A stretch of DNA of 64,000 nt, from positions 9,245,501 to 9,309,500 of the forward strand of contig NC_091966.1 in NCBI RefSeq assembly GCF_036711975.1. The letters run 5' to 3'. The DNA comes from Onthophagus taurus. Taxonomy: Eukaryota > Arthropoda > Insecta > Coleoptera > Scarabaeidae. A program made the translations under genes and the position numbers. Below are positions 1-11,560 of this stretch, piece after piece; within the stretch, counting starts at the first letter, position 1; every line of letters begins with the position of its first letter. Under the pieces are notes generated by a model that saw nothing but the letters and a program-made list of their open reading frames with translations, searched no databases and had not been told where the DNA came from.

Positions 1-232
1 CCACGGCGTCCCTTTGTTCGCGGTTGCCCCCGCGCCTTCTTTGCATTACGCGTCCGCGCTTTACGACGTCACGGGGTGCAAAAGAGTTTTTGCAACACCA
101 GCCGCAGCAGCCGCTGCTTTAAGACCTTTACCACGCCCCACGTTAACTTACACTATGAATGATCTTTTGGCGGTACCAGGACTTGATCTTCCGACGGTTT
201 ATGCGAACGTCCCCGGTGGACTTGGAATATAA
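1..232 (+). CDS. 3' end of a coding exon, probably an alternative terminal exon of Rbp6
   Basis: An open frame enters from the left edge (first full codon at 2) and ends at TAA 230-232. The product is rich in Ala, Pro and Leu, with the runs ATPAAAAAALRPLP and NDLLAVPGLDLPTVYANVP, and no known domain is visible. The composition is protein-like (GC-rich with biased third positions) and changes sharply to AT-rich DNA after the stop. An AATAAA at 296-301 would suit a poly(A) signal. It lies 2.1 kb upstream of the Rbp6 microexon on the same strand, so an alternative last exon of Rbp6 is the simplest reading. A phase-1 donor inside codon GGT near 214-217 would also allow splicing on to the 33-nt exon, but that donor is weak. 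Membership in Rbp6 is inference; I do not recognise this tail. Confidence 0.5.
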   Translation, partial: HGVPLFAVAPAPSLHYASALYDVTGCKRVFATPAAAAAALRPLPRPTLTYTMNDLLAVPGLDLPTVYANVPGGLGI

Positions 233-2392
233 AATTTAAATAAGGGGGTGTATTTTTTATCTATCTAAAAATAATAGTTTCATTAGATGTTAGCAAATAA
301 AATTGATTAGACCAAATATATTTTTAAAGGCTTTTGAATATAAATGTTTTTGTTGGCAGATTATTTAAAAATTTATTTCACCATTTTAACTATATTTTAA
401 GAAACATATTTTTGAGAATTATATGGGGAGTATTATGCGTTCAGGAATTAACTGTGATGTAACCAAATAGATCACTTAGTTGTTTTCGTAATAAAGTAGA
501 TAGATATATCGCTCAATCGGCCTAACTAACACTTTTATTGTTTAAATCAGTACAAAATTGAAAGACTGCAAGTAGAAGAATACATTAGAAGTAGTTGCGG
601 CTTAGATTTAGGTAGAATTTTTTTTTAAGAATCAAAATTACATCGGTTCGATTCGACTTCGACGTCGGCACGAACTGGAAAGGTATTTTTTTTCTTCGAA
701 TATATCGGAACCGATTTAGCTCGGTATCTATAGCTAGACGCCGCCGTTCGGTTATAGATTGCGTCCTGAGACCGCTACGGTATAAATAGCTCCGTTTTAT
801 AACACCCCGTCACGTCAAAGTCACTGCCTGATACGCGCGTTCGTTCCTTCTTTTTATTATTTACCAGCGACCCCCCTCGAGTCCCGATGGAGTTATTTAT
901 GACGACGTAACGTAACGATGTAACTCGAAAGTAATCCGTCGTCTTGGTTGTTGTGAGCGCCGGGCCGTTTGTTCGGTCCTCTTTTTTACTTTCATGAAAT
1001 TTCATCCTGTCTATACTTACTCGACTAGAGGCAATTAATGTATACACGAAGTTCGAACGGGTCCCTGCGCCTCGCGGACGCGGATTTTTTAAATTGCTTC
1101 TCGAAAGTTGCCGGAAAAGTCTAATTAAGGGGCGCGCTATCGTCCCGGACCAGCAGGAGCCCGGTCGTCCTCGCGCTCCGTATGTATAAAAAGACGAGCG
1201 GATTGTACTGCCGGGCGCTTAGGGAACGCCCTAGAACCTAGTTATGTAACTATTTAGAAGTTTCGTGTAATCCTCACGCAAGTCGGGCCAGAGCAGAGTA
1301 GTACGTCGTTTACAGGTCCTGTGAGGCTACCTAGTTGGTCCTTTTTGAGAATTCGCCCTGGCCTCGTGTACGTTCATGTCCTGTAAAAGTCGAAAGGTGA
1401 ACACTTTTGCATAGATTAGACACTTAGCTTTCGTATCTATTTGTGTAATTATTCGTTCAACGATCGTTGAAAGTACGGTACGTAATGAGGTAATATAATC
1501 AAAGAGTAAAGCTGAAACATTTTATTTGGCACGATTTAAAATACCTCAATACGACTTAACGACTTTGTAATTTCTCTTTATACTAGTTAAATAGCGTAAG
1601 TTGTATAAAAATACTTATATTATAGAACTTTTATTATTCTTAGGTATTTTTAGCCTCTAAGCGATATAATCAAAATAATAAAACTTACTAATAGATTATA
1701 CTTAGCTAGTGATATAGATAACTGGCGAGAAGCGGTGGATACCGAGGGCAGAATAGAGATCGTAAAAACTTTAGGTGGCTCCGACGCAAGGTCGTGCTGT
1801 TTCTGAAATAAGTATTCTACGAGTCTTAAATGTGTATACTTCGTTAGCGAGATGGACTAGCGGCTTAGATAACCGTAGCTTGCATACTACTTACTTTCGA
1901 GTGCTACTTTATAGCCAAACTTGAGTAAAACTAAGCCTAGTGTTGAAGGCCTTAGGGTGTCTGTGAAGGGTAGTGGAGAAATAGTCTCGGGTCGGAGTTT
2001 AAAAACGACGCGACTTTGTCGTCATTTATTTCTTTTACTTTTTTAATTTTTCTTAGATCGTAGACAGCTTAGACTAGATCAGTCGAATGTTTTATACTAA
2101 ACAAACCAATCGACAACACGCGTTTATTACTTATTATTGTTATTAGATGTTAATAAGCTGTAGATTATTAGAAATTTAGTATGAAATTTCATGAATGCTC
2201 CATATTTTCGATCTTTCGTTATATCGTTTAATATTTTGTTTTAATTTACATAGTTTCCGGTAGCGTTTAATTTATTTTCTGTGTTGTTTTCTTTTTAACG
2301 TTCAATCGGCGCACTTGCATTTCCGAAATACCGCCCGTTTATATTTTTATTTCAATATTCACTAATCGATTTGTTTTGTTTTGCTTTTATAG
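233..2392 (+). other. Probable short 3' UTR then Rbp6 intron
   Basis: AT-rich DNA with AATAAA at 296-301. A GC-richer, CpG-containing patch lies at about 640-1400. No credible coding frame was seen. The last 25 bases are a T-rich tract ending in the acceptor of the microexon. Confidence 0.5.
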
Positions 2393-2425
2393 ATTTTATG
2401 TGGTCACTAGGGGCTCTACCTGACG
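2393..2425 (+). CDS. Rbp6: Rbp6 33-nt microexon
   Basis: A strong T-rich tract and TAG precede 2393, and a consensus GTAAGT donor starts at 2426. The 33 nt between them are open in phase 1 at both ends. With a G from the previous exon they read DFMWSLGALPD, and the joint to the next exon gives DGFPAAAY. GFPAAAY is a motif shared with Musashi C-terminal regions. The exon is a multiple of three with matched phases, so skipping it would keep the frame. It was found by eye from its splice sites; transcript evidence would settle it. Confidence 0.7.
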
Positions 2426-5248
2426 GTAAGTATTTTTGCATTTTTTCGTACATCACCATTTATTAAGATTAAAAACATTTCCATACGCGATTTACATATT
2501 TTTCCTCAGCGAGACGAGTTAGGGTTCTTATTATGTATGTATTTCAAGTAGCATCATATATCTTTTTAAAATACACTGTAATTTATCTACTAAGTTAAAA
2601 GTGCATAAAAAAGGAACATTTTTATAGTTTTTATAGTATAACAATTTTTTTAATGACTTAGTTTTTTAAACTAAAATTAATTTAAGTTAAGCGATACAAT
2701 TTTAGATTTCATTTTATGCAGGCGCCAAGAAATGACATTCCGAGAATTAAGTCTGGCTACTTATTATCAAAAAAAATCAGATATGAATGTTATCAAAAGA
2801 GAAATAAACATAGTTAAACAATGAAACTAAATAGTGTTACTTGAAGTCTTCGCGTACTTTTTAAAACATTTTTTCCACACAGGACTCAAGTTTTGCTTTA
2901 AATAGAAATTTCTTTTAATATGAGTTTGATGTTCACAACTATCAGTATCTTCTTTTACAAGCACTGATTACATTTTGATTTATTTCCTGAATGAATCAGT
3001 GACATGATCTTATCATGTGATCTTTCATCAGTAAGAGATGAAGTCATACTTTTATATCTCACTACTCATTGAATATCTAAAAGATGGATGAATTGTTCTT
3101 AGGCAATTTTTCCAAAGTTTTAGCAGTTACAAGCAATTTTTGTTGTATACACCATTTATGAACCGCATTTTCTAAACATTTCTGGCTGCTCATCCCATTG
3201 CTGAACCTTCATTCGCAGAGGGTTTTTCCGCTCTTATTAGTCCTGACCTTATCTTCCATTGACATTGGATATCGAAATCATGCACAGGGTTGCTTAGCCT
3301 TCCGTGGTTCCCCAGCTTGGAGGTAAGACTCGGATGAGTAAGAAATATGCGATTTAGAATGAATGTGTTCTAAGAGATTTCGCAAAGTATACTCTCAAAA
3401 TTACAAACATTCACAGATATGTCTGCTGACGTACAGTAGTGTTCTGCTGATGTACAGTATGAAGGTTCTCATACACCCAATAGGGATGGTTGTAGTGATT
3501 GTAACTTCCTTGTTGATTGGAATGCGCTTTATTAATAAACTTCATAGAAAAAGTCAGCATTGTGGTAAATATCTAGTAATAACCCTGTGCAAAAATTTAC
3601 TAGCATAAGATCATCTTCGGAATGCCGCATTTGAAAATGCTGTAGAGGATTGAGTGTGACGCTTATATCTTGATAATAAACTATGTATACCAAAAACTGG
3701 CAAAATCATGAAGTAATGAACTAAATACTGAAGATATTTAGATCAGGAAATGATACTGACATTTAGTTTATCCATTAATGAACGAATTTTGTATGTTTTG
3801 TCGTTTTGAACCAAACATTTTTGAGAAGAGTATAATATATGATCCCATTTAAGAGATCCAGATATTTATCAAAATCATTCCATCTGCACAGACTGTCGTC
3901 CATGTCATCTCTCAATGTTATTCCTCACTTTCATTGATATCGTCGGTAACATATCTCATTATCGTCCATAATATTTTTTCTTATGGTCATCTATTGATCA
4001 GTTATATATATTGAAGCACATAATTTCTAACAACTTCATTCTTAACCACCCTTAACATCGTGTCTGGTTTCCTGGCAACATTTCTTAAATTCTATAATAA
4101 TTATACTTAATATTTTTCAAAATTCGTTATTAACTACCATCAATGTTATCCCTAGCGTCTCAACATCATCTTCTTATCTTACTCGACATCATCCATGACA
4201 TTTTGCAACATCTAAAGATCGTGTTTACCATCTCTATCTTCGTCCCTATCATTACCTAATGATGCAACATAGTAGTATAAGATATGTTGCATCGCTTTTG
4301 ACAACTCCTTTCTGACCATTTCTGACATCTCTAAGTGCACAATTCTGTCCTCTTTAACATTTCGTATCTAACAACAATACATATTTAACAACAGCATTTG
4401 TCTCTAACATCCCTCATAATCATTCTTACTATTTCTCACAGCTGTCTCTGTCATTTGATAATATTGTATTGTCATTCATATATTGTTTTATTAAAATCAT
4501 TCATCCCACTGCAAATCGTGGCTGTCCTCCTACAATATTTCCCTACTTTTCTTTAACATCGTTCCTAAAAGCTATCATATAGTAGTTAACTGTTCTAATC
4601 ATTATCACTATTTCCACAGTATGACGTTACTGATGTGTATTAGTATCGCATCTAACTTTCCTTAAAATTGTCTCCATGTATTCTCAATTACACATCTCTC
4701 ATTAATACAAGGAACCAGTGGTATTGAACAGTAATAAGTCAGGACCATAAGCAGATTTTCAATGATATAGATATTAAAATTATTTATTATTCTTATTCAA
4801 GAAGCGTTTCCTATCAAAACCTTAGAGTTACACAAAGATTAGGTACTAGACTTAAATTACATCAATTAATGTCAGTATGGGGGAAGCTTCAAATAGGTGA
4901 GTTGATTATTTGTTTTAAGGAAAAGTGCACAATTGTAGAAACAAACATATTATAATAAAAACCACTTGTATCGAAATTACTAAGAACATAAGTTTTCGAT
5001 GTGTGATGATTGTAAAATTATGCCTAATAAAAACAACGAAGCATTTTGATCACTGATGATGTACATTCTAGAAAATAATATAGTATTTACTCTTCAAGTA
5101 TCGGAACGTTATTTCTAGACACCTGTATGTAAGTTGAAAACACTTTTTGGGGTTTCAGTTTCAGGAAGTGTTACTTTGTTCGTAAAGTTTTAATTTTTTA
5201 TAGTTCCTAAGTAAGTTTTTACATTGAACGATCTTTTTTCTGTTACAG
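2426..5248 (+). other. Rbp6 intron
   Basis: An intron between two phase-1 exons. It is AT-rich without a credible gene. About 3200-3660 has a somewhat more complex composition and may be an old transposon scrap, but no family could be named. The distal part holds the pyrimidine-rich repeat listed separately. Confidence 0.6.
3890..4690 (+). repeat. Diverged ACATC/TCTAACAT-type low-complexity tract
   Basis: The + strand is C/T-rich and keeps returning to words such as AACATC, CATCATC, TCTAACA and CATTTC at irregular spacing, broken by unrelated bases. It looks like a heavily diverged minisatellite. It lies inside the Rbp6 intron. Confidence 0.45.
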
Positions 5249-5332
5249 GTTTCCCCGCAGCAGCTTATGCTGCTTACGCGGCTGGAAGAGGTTACTCGGG
5301 CTACCCTAGTTTCGGACTCCCCTATCCCACAG
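5249..5332 (+). CDS. Rbp6: Rbp6 84-nt exon encoding the GFPAAAYAAYAAGRGY segment
   Basis: The exon follows TTTTTTCTGTTACAG and ends before donor GTAATG at 5333. In phase 1 it reads GFPAAAYAAYAAGRG, then YSGYPSFGLPYPT. GFPAAAYxxxAA matches the Ala/Tyr-rich region after the RRMs in Musashi proteins. The Musashi family binds UAG-containing RNA and controls translation of target mRNAs; this part is low-complexity tail rather than RNA-binding domain. Both ends are phase 1 and the length is a multiple of three. If the donor is not used, the frame continues to 5442. Confidence 0.88.
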
Positions 5333-5442
5333 GTAATGCATTGGCCAGTTTGCACCATCACCACCCGCTACCGTTACTCCCTTACCCACTCGAACACTTG
5401 GGGGTGTATGGGGGTTCGGGCCTACATGCCATGCCCCTGTGA
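5333..5442 (+). CDS. Rbp6: Read-through extension of the 84-nt exon (possible alternative Rbp6 C-terminus)
   Basis: When the donor at 5333 is ignored, the frame stays open for 36 codons to TGA at 5440-5442. The product is His-, Leu-, Pro- and Gly-rich (ASLHHHHPLPLLPYPLEHLG) and ends HAMPL. The DNA stays GC-rich up to the stop and beyond it to about 5700. This fits an intron-retained or alternative last exon, but could be chance in a GC-rich stretch. Confidence 0.45.
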
Positions 5443-8400
5443 ACGCAAACCGAAGTTAAGCTCAAATCTCCGCTTAAAGTTCGCGTCTCGGCTGGTAAAA
5501 CGACCCGTTTTGTCACCTTTTTCCGGTTTTATCCGAATGAAGATCGACAAACCGGCGTCGTCGTCGTTGGTCGAAATCCACGCGTCCGTCTTTTTTCTCC
5601 GTCTATTCCTCCCCGATTTTCCGCGATCCCGAGAAGCGTACATTAGGAACAAAGTAATTTCTGTAATTGTATTGCCATAATGAAATGACACCAGTAGCGA
5701 ACACACGCAAACAACAGTATATCAAAAACGAATCGATGCGCTCGCTCCGTCTCTCCGATTCTATCTCTCTTTCTCTTTTAAACTAGATAGGGTAACTAAA
5801 ACTAAACTAAACTAACTGTGTAGGCCATGATTAATCGCTAGGTGTAGTTTTGCTAGAGCGTAGGGTTATTGTTAGGACATAGGGTAACTTTATGAGGAGT
5901 TTAGTGGATGCCCTCTCTCTCTCTTCCCCCTTCCTGGACGTGTAAAGCCACTTAAGGTCTCCTATGGTACAAGTTCTTGGTGACCGAATTTGTTCTAGTA
6001 CTTATGAGAATTGAATGAATTCGGTTTACAATATACATTTTGTACCTTTATAATTCTGGACTCCCATCCTGTTTGTCTAAGTATCGCAATTTAATCCCCT
6101 CGTAATCATAAAACCGACACTTTTGAGTTGAAATGCGCACGCCTCATCTCCTTTTAGTCTCGATTTCAAAAGATAAATACATAATAATAATAAACGAAAA
6201 TGAATATTCCGAGTACAAAATGCATTGTCCATCCAAAACAAAGTTTCGATTAACCAAAGCGAAATAAATAAAAGTGAATTCAAGGGACGAATTTCTCGAG
6301 AGATTTCTCAAAATAAAAGGAAATTTTAAGCAATTATCGCTCATCAATTATCGAGAACGTTTTTCGTTCTCGGCGCTAAAATAATTAATTAAATGAAAAA
6401 AAGGGAAAAGATATTGTTATTGTTATAATTCGTTATTTTTCTATTGCCACAAAGGGATTGTACCTTATACGGTTTGTTAATAATACGATACGCTTGTTCC
6501 AAAATGTATAATTTTTCACATCAGCACCTCGATGCCTCTCAACGAAACGGGCGATGGCCGTCCCAGTTTCCATCCAGAACGCACACCGTCGCGGTTGGAC
6601 GCGAAAAGAAAAGATCCGGTAACGAGCAGAAAATCCGGAAGGCCTATCGTTCACAGGCGCATGGTCGTGGGATGATAGGTGATTTAGTGTGTTCTTGACG
6701 TCCGAACTAGGAATAGACCCAAACGCGAGGTGTTCCCTCTAAACACTCTGTTGTTGCGTCTTTCTCTAAACTCTCTACCCGTTACTATTTTGTATGGCGG
6801 CGGTACACAAGTAGTGGGCAGACGACTACAAAACATGAAAACTAACAAAAAAATCGAAGTAGTTGCAAAGATTTTTGTAGTCGCCTTCCTTCACGAAAAC
6901 ATTCCACTGTTGCCCAACTCTGCACCTGCAAATATTCGACTGTTGTCACTTTGAGCATATGAATAAAGGATTTCGCAGTTCTATTATTCTTCACACACAC
7001 AGTATCCTTTATTGATTTGCTTATCTCAACGAAAAGTCTCTATCAATTAATTAATTATCTATAATTGTGTGAATGAAATAATCAAATCGACTAAACATTC
7101 ACATGAGATAAAGATAAAAAAGTACTATAAAAACGCTATTTCGTAAGAGTTCTTTTTTGTATGTGAGAGTGAATGATTGTATAAGCATATCCGTCACTAA
7201 GCATAAGTGCGCTCGATGTTATACATATATTTTAAAACTTGAGACTGTTGCTTGTTGCGAGACTCCGCGAAAACTCGAAGACTACGATTTATGCGACGAT
7301 TAAGCGAATAAGCAATGTGTAAAAAGAAAATAAAAAAATGTACACAAAGAGAACCCCGCTGAAGTTTTTCTATTCAAACAAAAAAGGGTTACAAAAACAA
7401 TTTTTTAGCTAGATTACCACTATTGTTATCTATTTAGACATTCACGAACTTACGTCTGATGTTATAAACCACATATTTCTTATTTTAAAGCACATTTAAG
7501 CACGTAATCGGACGATTTACTCGAATTTGGGGCCAAAAGGCGGTTCCAGTAATGAATCGGTGGCGTAATTAAAATAGCCAACGACACGAAATGAATCGTC
7601 TCAATTAGTACCGGGATAGAAGGGCCGAATGCTTCGGCCCGAAACTAATAGGGCGGCGTACGTGTACGTTCCGGGAAATAATTGCTCCATTAATTGGGTC
7701 GCGACGAAGAATTTCTAATAGAAACGTCATGTGCCGGTTGAAATCTGCCTCAAATTAAGGTTAAAGTTTCGATAATTCAAAGATCTTTTGTCAGACATGG
7801 GTTCGTTTAATGTCCACAAATCGATTCTCTGGTAGTGTAAAAAAAAGTTTAGGAAAACGTTGTGTGTATCAAGTGTCGAAACTGTACCAGACAAGTGGAT
7901 CCGCGCCTGGACCGTCTCTTCAATTGTTGAGGGGCGAGTAATTATTAGAACAATACCTATTTTTACTATTCATAGAAGTCGTGTGATCAGATATTTTTTA
8001 TATTAGGTTGTAATAACAGATTTGATGTTTTAACATAGATTGTAGTCAAAACTAACCAAATAGATAACAAATAATCATTATTCTGTAGGGGTAGAATATA
8101 ATTTGTGTGTATCTTGTACGATTATCCCCATCTAATCAACAGTTTAGTTTCCGATTACTGCGTTCCATTATGAGAATTCGTTGAATTGATATATCGGCAA
8201 TCGAAAGCAATGAAGTTAATGAGACGTTGGTTCGGTCGGCGATATCAAAGAGAAATAAACTCATTCGTGTACCGAAATACTTCATTAGTTATGCAAATTA
8301 TCCGCAACTATAAATTCTAATACCGCTTTAGATCAATACTACCAATCATAACTGTAAATACCAATAACCCGCGTATTACAACCCCGCTGAGTTACATGTC

Positions 8401-9305
8401 GGCCAATGCGCAAATTCTTTCCCCAGATCAATTGTTTGACTATTACGGGAATGTTTATGCAGCATCGCGGTATCAATGGTATATTCAATTTAGCGCCCGA
8501 AATTTGATTAATTGGGATAATTTGTACAATATAAATTATAAGAATAATATGTGTGTAAAATAGAAACGTCATAGTCGAAAAAGAAAAATATGTAATAAGG
8601 CGAAATTATAGTTTTATTAGATTTTAGATAAAAGTGTAAGTTATCAAAGTTTTTTTTTGATTTACTTTAATAACTCACACTCGTAGTGACGCAAACAATA
8701 TTTTTGACTAGCAGTAGTGATGATTTTTACTTTTATATTATTAATCGAAATGTTCGGACACGAAAAAAATTTTCTTTTCTTTTTAATTTTAACTTTAGCA
8801 TAGAACTCGGAAAAATTCTTTTCGTCGATTTTTATTTCTGTGTGCGAGTTAGACTAGAGGTCAGTGTGTAGTGTGGTCTTAGTTAGATCGACTAATGACA
8901 TTAGTCACGCCTATATAGTAACCGTGTGTGTTTAGTGGAACGTCGACATACACCACATACGCACACTAACACACAACAGACATACAAAGACAATAATTCC
9001 ATACAATTTCGTAGATCGTTCCATATTTTTTACTATTTCCATAAAAGACACCGCAATCGATCGAATTGAAAATTTGATCTCTCCATGATGGATGGACATC
9101 GCGTTCTATACTCATCCATCATGCGATACGATCATCTTTTAACGCACACCCATCGATCGAGGAAATTCCGGAAAGAAAACGACGACGCGCGGTGTCTTGG
9201 AACGGTCAAAATTACGATACACACCACACCAGAACAACACGACCGTAGCATGTAGTAATATGTACCAATCCTCCCCAATTAATCTAGAATGTTCTGTGTT
9301 TCCAG
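5443..9305 (+). other. Rbp6 intron, or 3' UTR of the read-through isoform
   Basis: Long non-coding stretch. 5443-5950 is GC-richer, with AATAAA-type signals near 6182 and 6261 that could end a read-through transcript. 7500-7900 is another GC-richer patch and contains an 8-bp stem, GGGCCGAA with TTCGGCCC, at 7622-7640. A CA-rich tract lies at about 8920-8995 and an 11-bp inverted repeat at 9084-9123. No credible protein was seen. Confidence 0.5.
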
Positions 9306-9371
9306 TGGACCTAACCAACGGCCAGCTCACGCCTAACAATAACACACCCCTGTTGACTCAAGCCCTGTCAG
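9306..9371 (+). CDS. Rbp6: Rbp6 66-nt exon (VDLTNGQLTPNNNTPLLTQALS)
   Basis: The acceptor is TTCTGTGTTTCCAG and the donor GTAATT starts at 9372. The exon is 66 nt and phase 1 at both ends. With the G supplied by the 84-nt exon it begins VDLTNGQLTPNNN and ends LLTQALS. Joining to 10493 gives SVMNNY. It has no domain; it is a polar Asn/Thr/Leu-rich linker. Because it is symmetric, the 84-nt exon can also join directly to 10493 in frame, so this is a candidate cassette exon. Confidence 0.78.
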
Positions 9372-10402
9372 GTAATTACATATATTGTTTTGCATGTACC
9401 GACGTAATTGCTCTCTGTAGTAGACCTTTGATGACTTGATACTGACCGTTAAGCCCCAACGGACCATTTACCTTGTAATTTACACTTAAAACGCGCCAGA
9501 AGAGGTATCGAGCTATTATTGTAAGGAAAAGTATCTGTTTGTCCTCAACGACTGAGAGAATGAATGATCTTTGTTTTATTTCCATCATTTCAACTTTTTT
9601 AATCGAATATTTTTATTTCTTATTTAAAAAAATAAAACTATTCGAAATATTAAGAATGATTATTGTGAATGTTTAGTTGTTATTTTAATGTTACTGGACA
9701 TAAAAACTTAATTGAATTTCGAACTATCACTACTATCATACAGAGGGCGTTGTCCATATTTTTGTTAATGAAGACAAAACTATAGTTACTATGGGGAATA
9801 ATGTTGTTGTTACCGAGTTCGTCATTGTTGGTGTTGTAACTCGTACAATGGCGTGTTTAAACTAGAAGCAAGTTGTAGAGACAGGGTGGTGGGGAAGGAT
9901 TCGTTAGGTTTTGACGGACTTGAGGTAAATATTCAGGACGGGTATTGCATTAACTGAATACGTAAGTGCATTAAGCGAAATCAAGTTCGCGTCAGGACGC
10001 CGTCGGCGTCGTTAAACTGTTTCCCCCCCTTTTCAACCCGCACCAAGCTCGATCTTTCCCCTTCGCATCTTCACTCGTTCCCATGTCTTGTTTCCTCAAC
10101 TCCGTCCATGTACGTGTGTGTACACGTCGAAGTCTTACCTCTTACACTTATTGCCGGGCAATTCCGATTTCGCTTTACCCTGTAGTAACGTCGTCGTAAA
10201 CACGAGGTCGACGGAAATGTTTACCCAACCAAAAGTAAAGGGGGGTAACTTTAAGGAATTTGTATCGCGGTGCCGTTTGCATGGTAATTTTGAGGGGGTT
10301 CAAACGGAGGGTAAGATGGGGGGCGTTCCGGAATAAAATAAGGGGCTCGTGATTACGATTTGCTTGGCCTCGGTCGGCTCCAGGATTGTTTGTTGTCGAC
10401 AG
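9372..10402 (+). other. Rbp6 intron
   Basis: AT-rich to about 9870, then GC-richer up to the next exon. No separate gene is supported; open frames at 10,088-10,336 and on the opposite strand follow base composition. Confidence 0.55.
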
Positions 10403-10492
10403 GATCGTCGTCCACGACTTGGAGCCAACCGTCTGGGGCCGAACAATCGGCGCCCGCTGCACCTCAACACCACTTCTCCGTTTCCTTTGCAG
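10403..10492 (+). CDS. Rbp6: Possible 90-nt 5' extension of the 236-nt Rbp6 exon
   Basis: TTGTTTGTTGTCGACAG ends at 10402 and would act as an alternative acceptor. The next 90 nt are open in the same phase-1 frame as the downstream exon. They encode a Ser/Gln/Ala/Pro-rich stretch, GSSSTTWSQPSGAEQ followed by SAPAAPQHHFSVSFA, and then run into VMNNY. Matching phase, exact multiple-of-three length and low-complexity composition like the rest of the tail support an alternative 3' splice site. No transcript is available to confirm it. Confidence 0.4.
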
Positions 10493-10728
10493 TGATGAAC
10501 AACTACCAGGCGGCGGCTGCTGCGGCACAGGGTTTTGGGCCACCAGCATCGCCCCATGCAGCTAACACGAGAGCCGGAGGATTTCCTGCTGCTAATTCTC
10601 CAGGTCCCACCATGGACATGTACAACAGCAGCGCGGCGGATAGCGTTGGTTATGTGCAGGCTGCGAGTCCACAACCTTCAAGCTTTCCAGCCATTGCGGT
10701 CAGTCGTGCCCCACTCAACTATAGCCCG
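10493..10728 (+). CDS. Rbp6: Rbp6 236-nt exon, Musashi-type C-terminal region
   Basis: The acceptor is TTTCCTTTGCAG and the donor GTAAGT starts at 10729. It enters in phase 1 and leaves in phase 0. The product begins MNNYQAAAAAAQGFGPPASP and continues with GGFPAANSPGPTMDMYN and VGYVQAASPQPSSF. The blocks GGFPxANSPGP, ASPxP and YxxAASPQPxxF are the conserved tail of Musashi proteins, which is what identifies the gene. If the donor is skipped, the frame runs to TGA at 10813-10815 with the tail VSRTFLPPSSLLIKMDELWY and nine further residues. Confidence 0.93.
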
Positions 10729-11317
10729 GTAAGTAGAACATTTTTACCACCTTCCAGTTTATTAATAAAAATGGATGAATTGTGGTATCAATGTCTCAAT
10801 AATATCAATTATTGACTGGATGTTGATTAAATAATCTGAACAGTATTTTGATTCCAGTACAATACCTGGAATGGATACGCTAATTGGTAAAGATGTTTTT
10901 GATTGGCTCATCTGCAATCAAAATACTGCTCATATTATTCCAGTTGAAATCTATTCATGGATTGGATCGCTGAACTAGGATATACTACAATAATATGAAC
11001 TGTTTTACATTGATGCAGGCAAGTGCCTGACGTATAAACTATATAAAACGTTAGATGTAAACCTAAATTAACAAAAATATGTATCAATTAAAACTCCTTA
11101 ATATATCAAAAATATCTTTAGTTCTTTACTATTGGTATTTCTTGTAATACAAACTAAATGAATATCTTATATAATGCAGGTGGTGCATCAGCCAAAAGAC
11201 ACTTTTTTCAACAGGAACTAGCATCATTTTTTTCAGATATTGCAATCGACTGAAAGCAATCTTAATGCTATAACGAGTAATATAGTCTTGCGATACAGTC
11301 TCTGTTATATCTTAAGT

Positions 11318-11560
11318 CGATGTCGCTTGTGGCCGAGGCGGTACAATTGATATAATATCTATAAAACACATAGTGTGTACACACTCCTCCTCCTATGCTA
11401 AGCTGAGGTTACTTGCGGCCGAGACGCTACAATAGATATTGTCTAATCCTACATCGAAGTGGTAGAAATTGTTGCACCTCGGCGAAAGCAATACACTTCA
11501 ATAAGTTATATTGAGGTTGCTTGCAGTCGAAGCGCTATATTTTTTGTTGTTCAACATTAC
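11318..11560. repeat. Three diverged copies of a GCTTGxGGCCGAGxCG unit
   Basis: Similar words appear near 11,325 (CGCTTGTGGCCGAGGCGGTA), 11,410 (ACTTGCGGCCGAGACGCTA) and 11,520 (GCTTGCAGTCGAAGCGCTA), each followed by an AT-rich stretch. Spacing is about 85-110 bp. The family is unknown. Confidence 0.4.

Noticed and set aside
3120-3230. Minus-strand reading LENAVHKWCIQQK resembling the pogo/Tigger DNA-binding region
   Set aside because: Only a dozen residues look similar and no transposase motifs follow, so the match is too weak.
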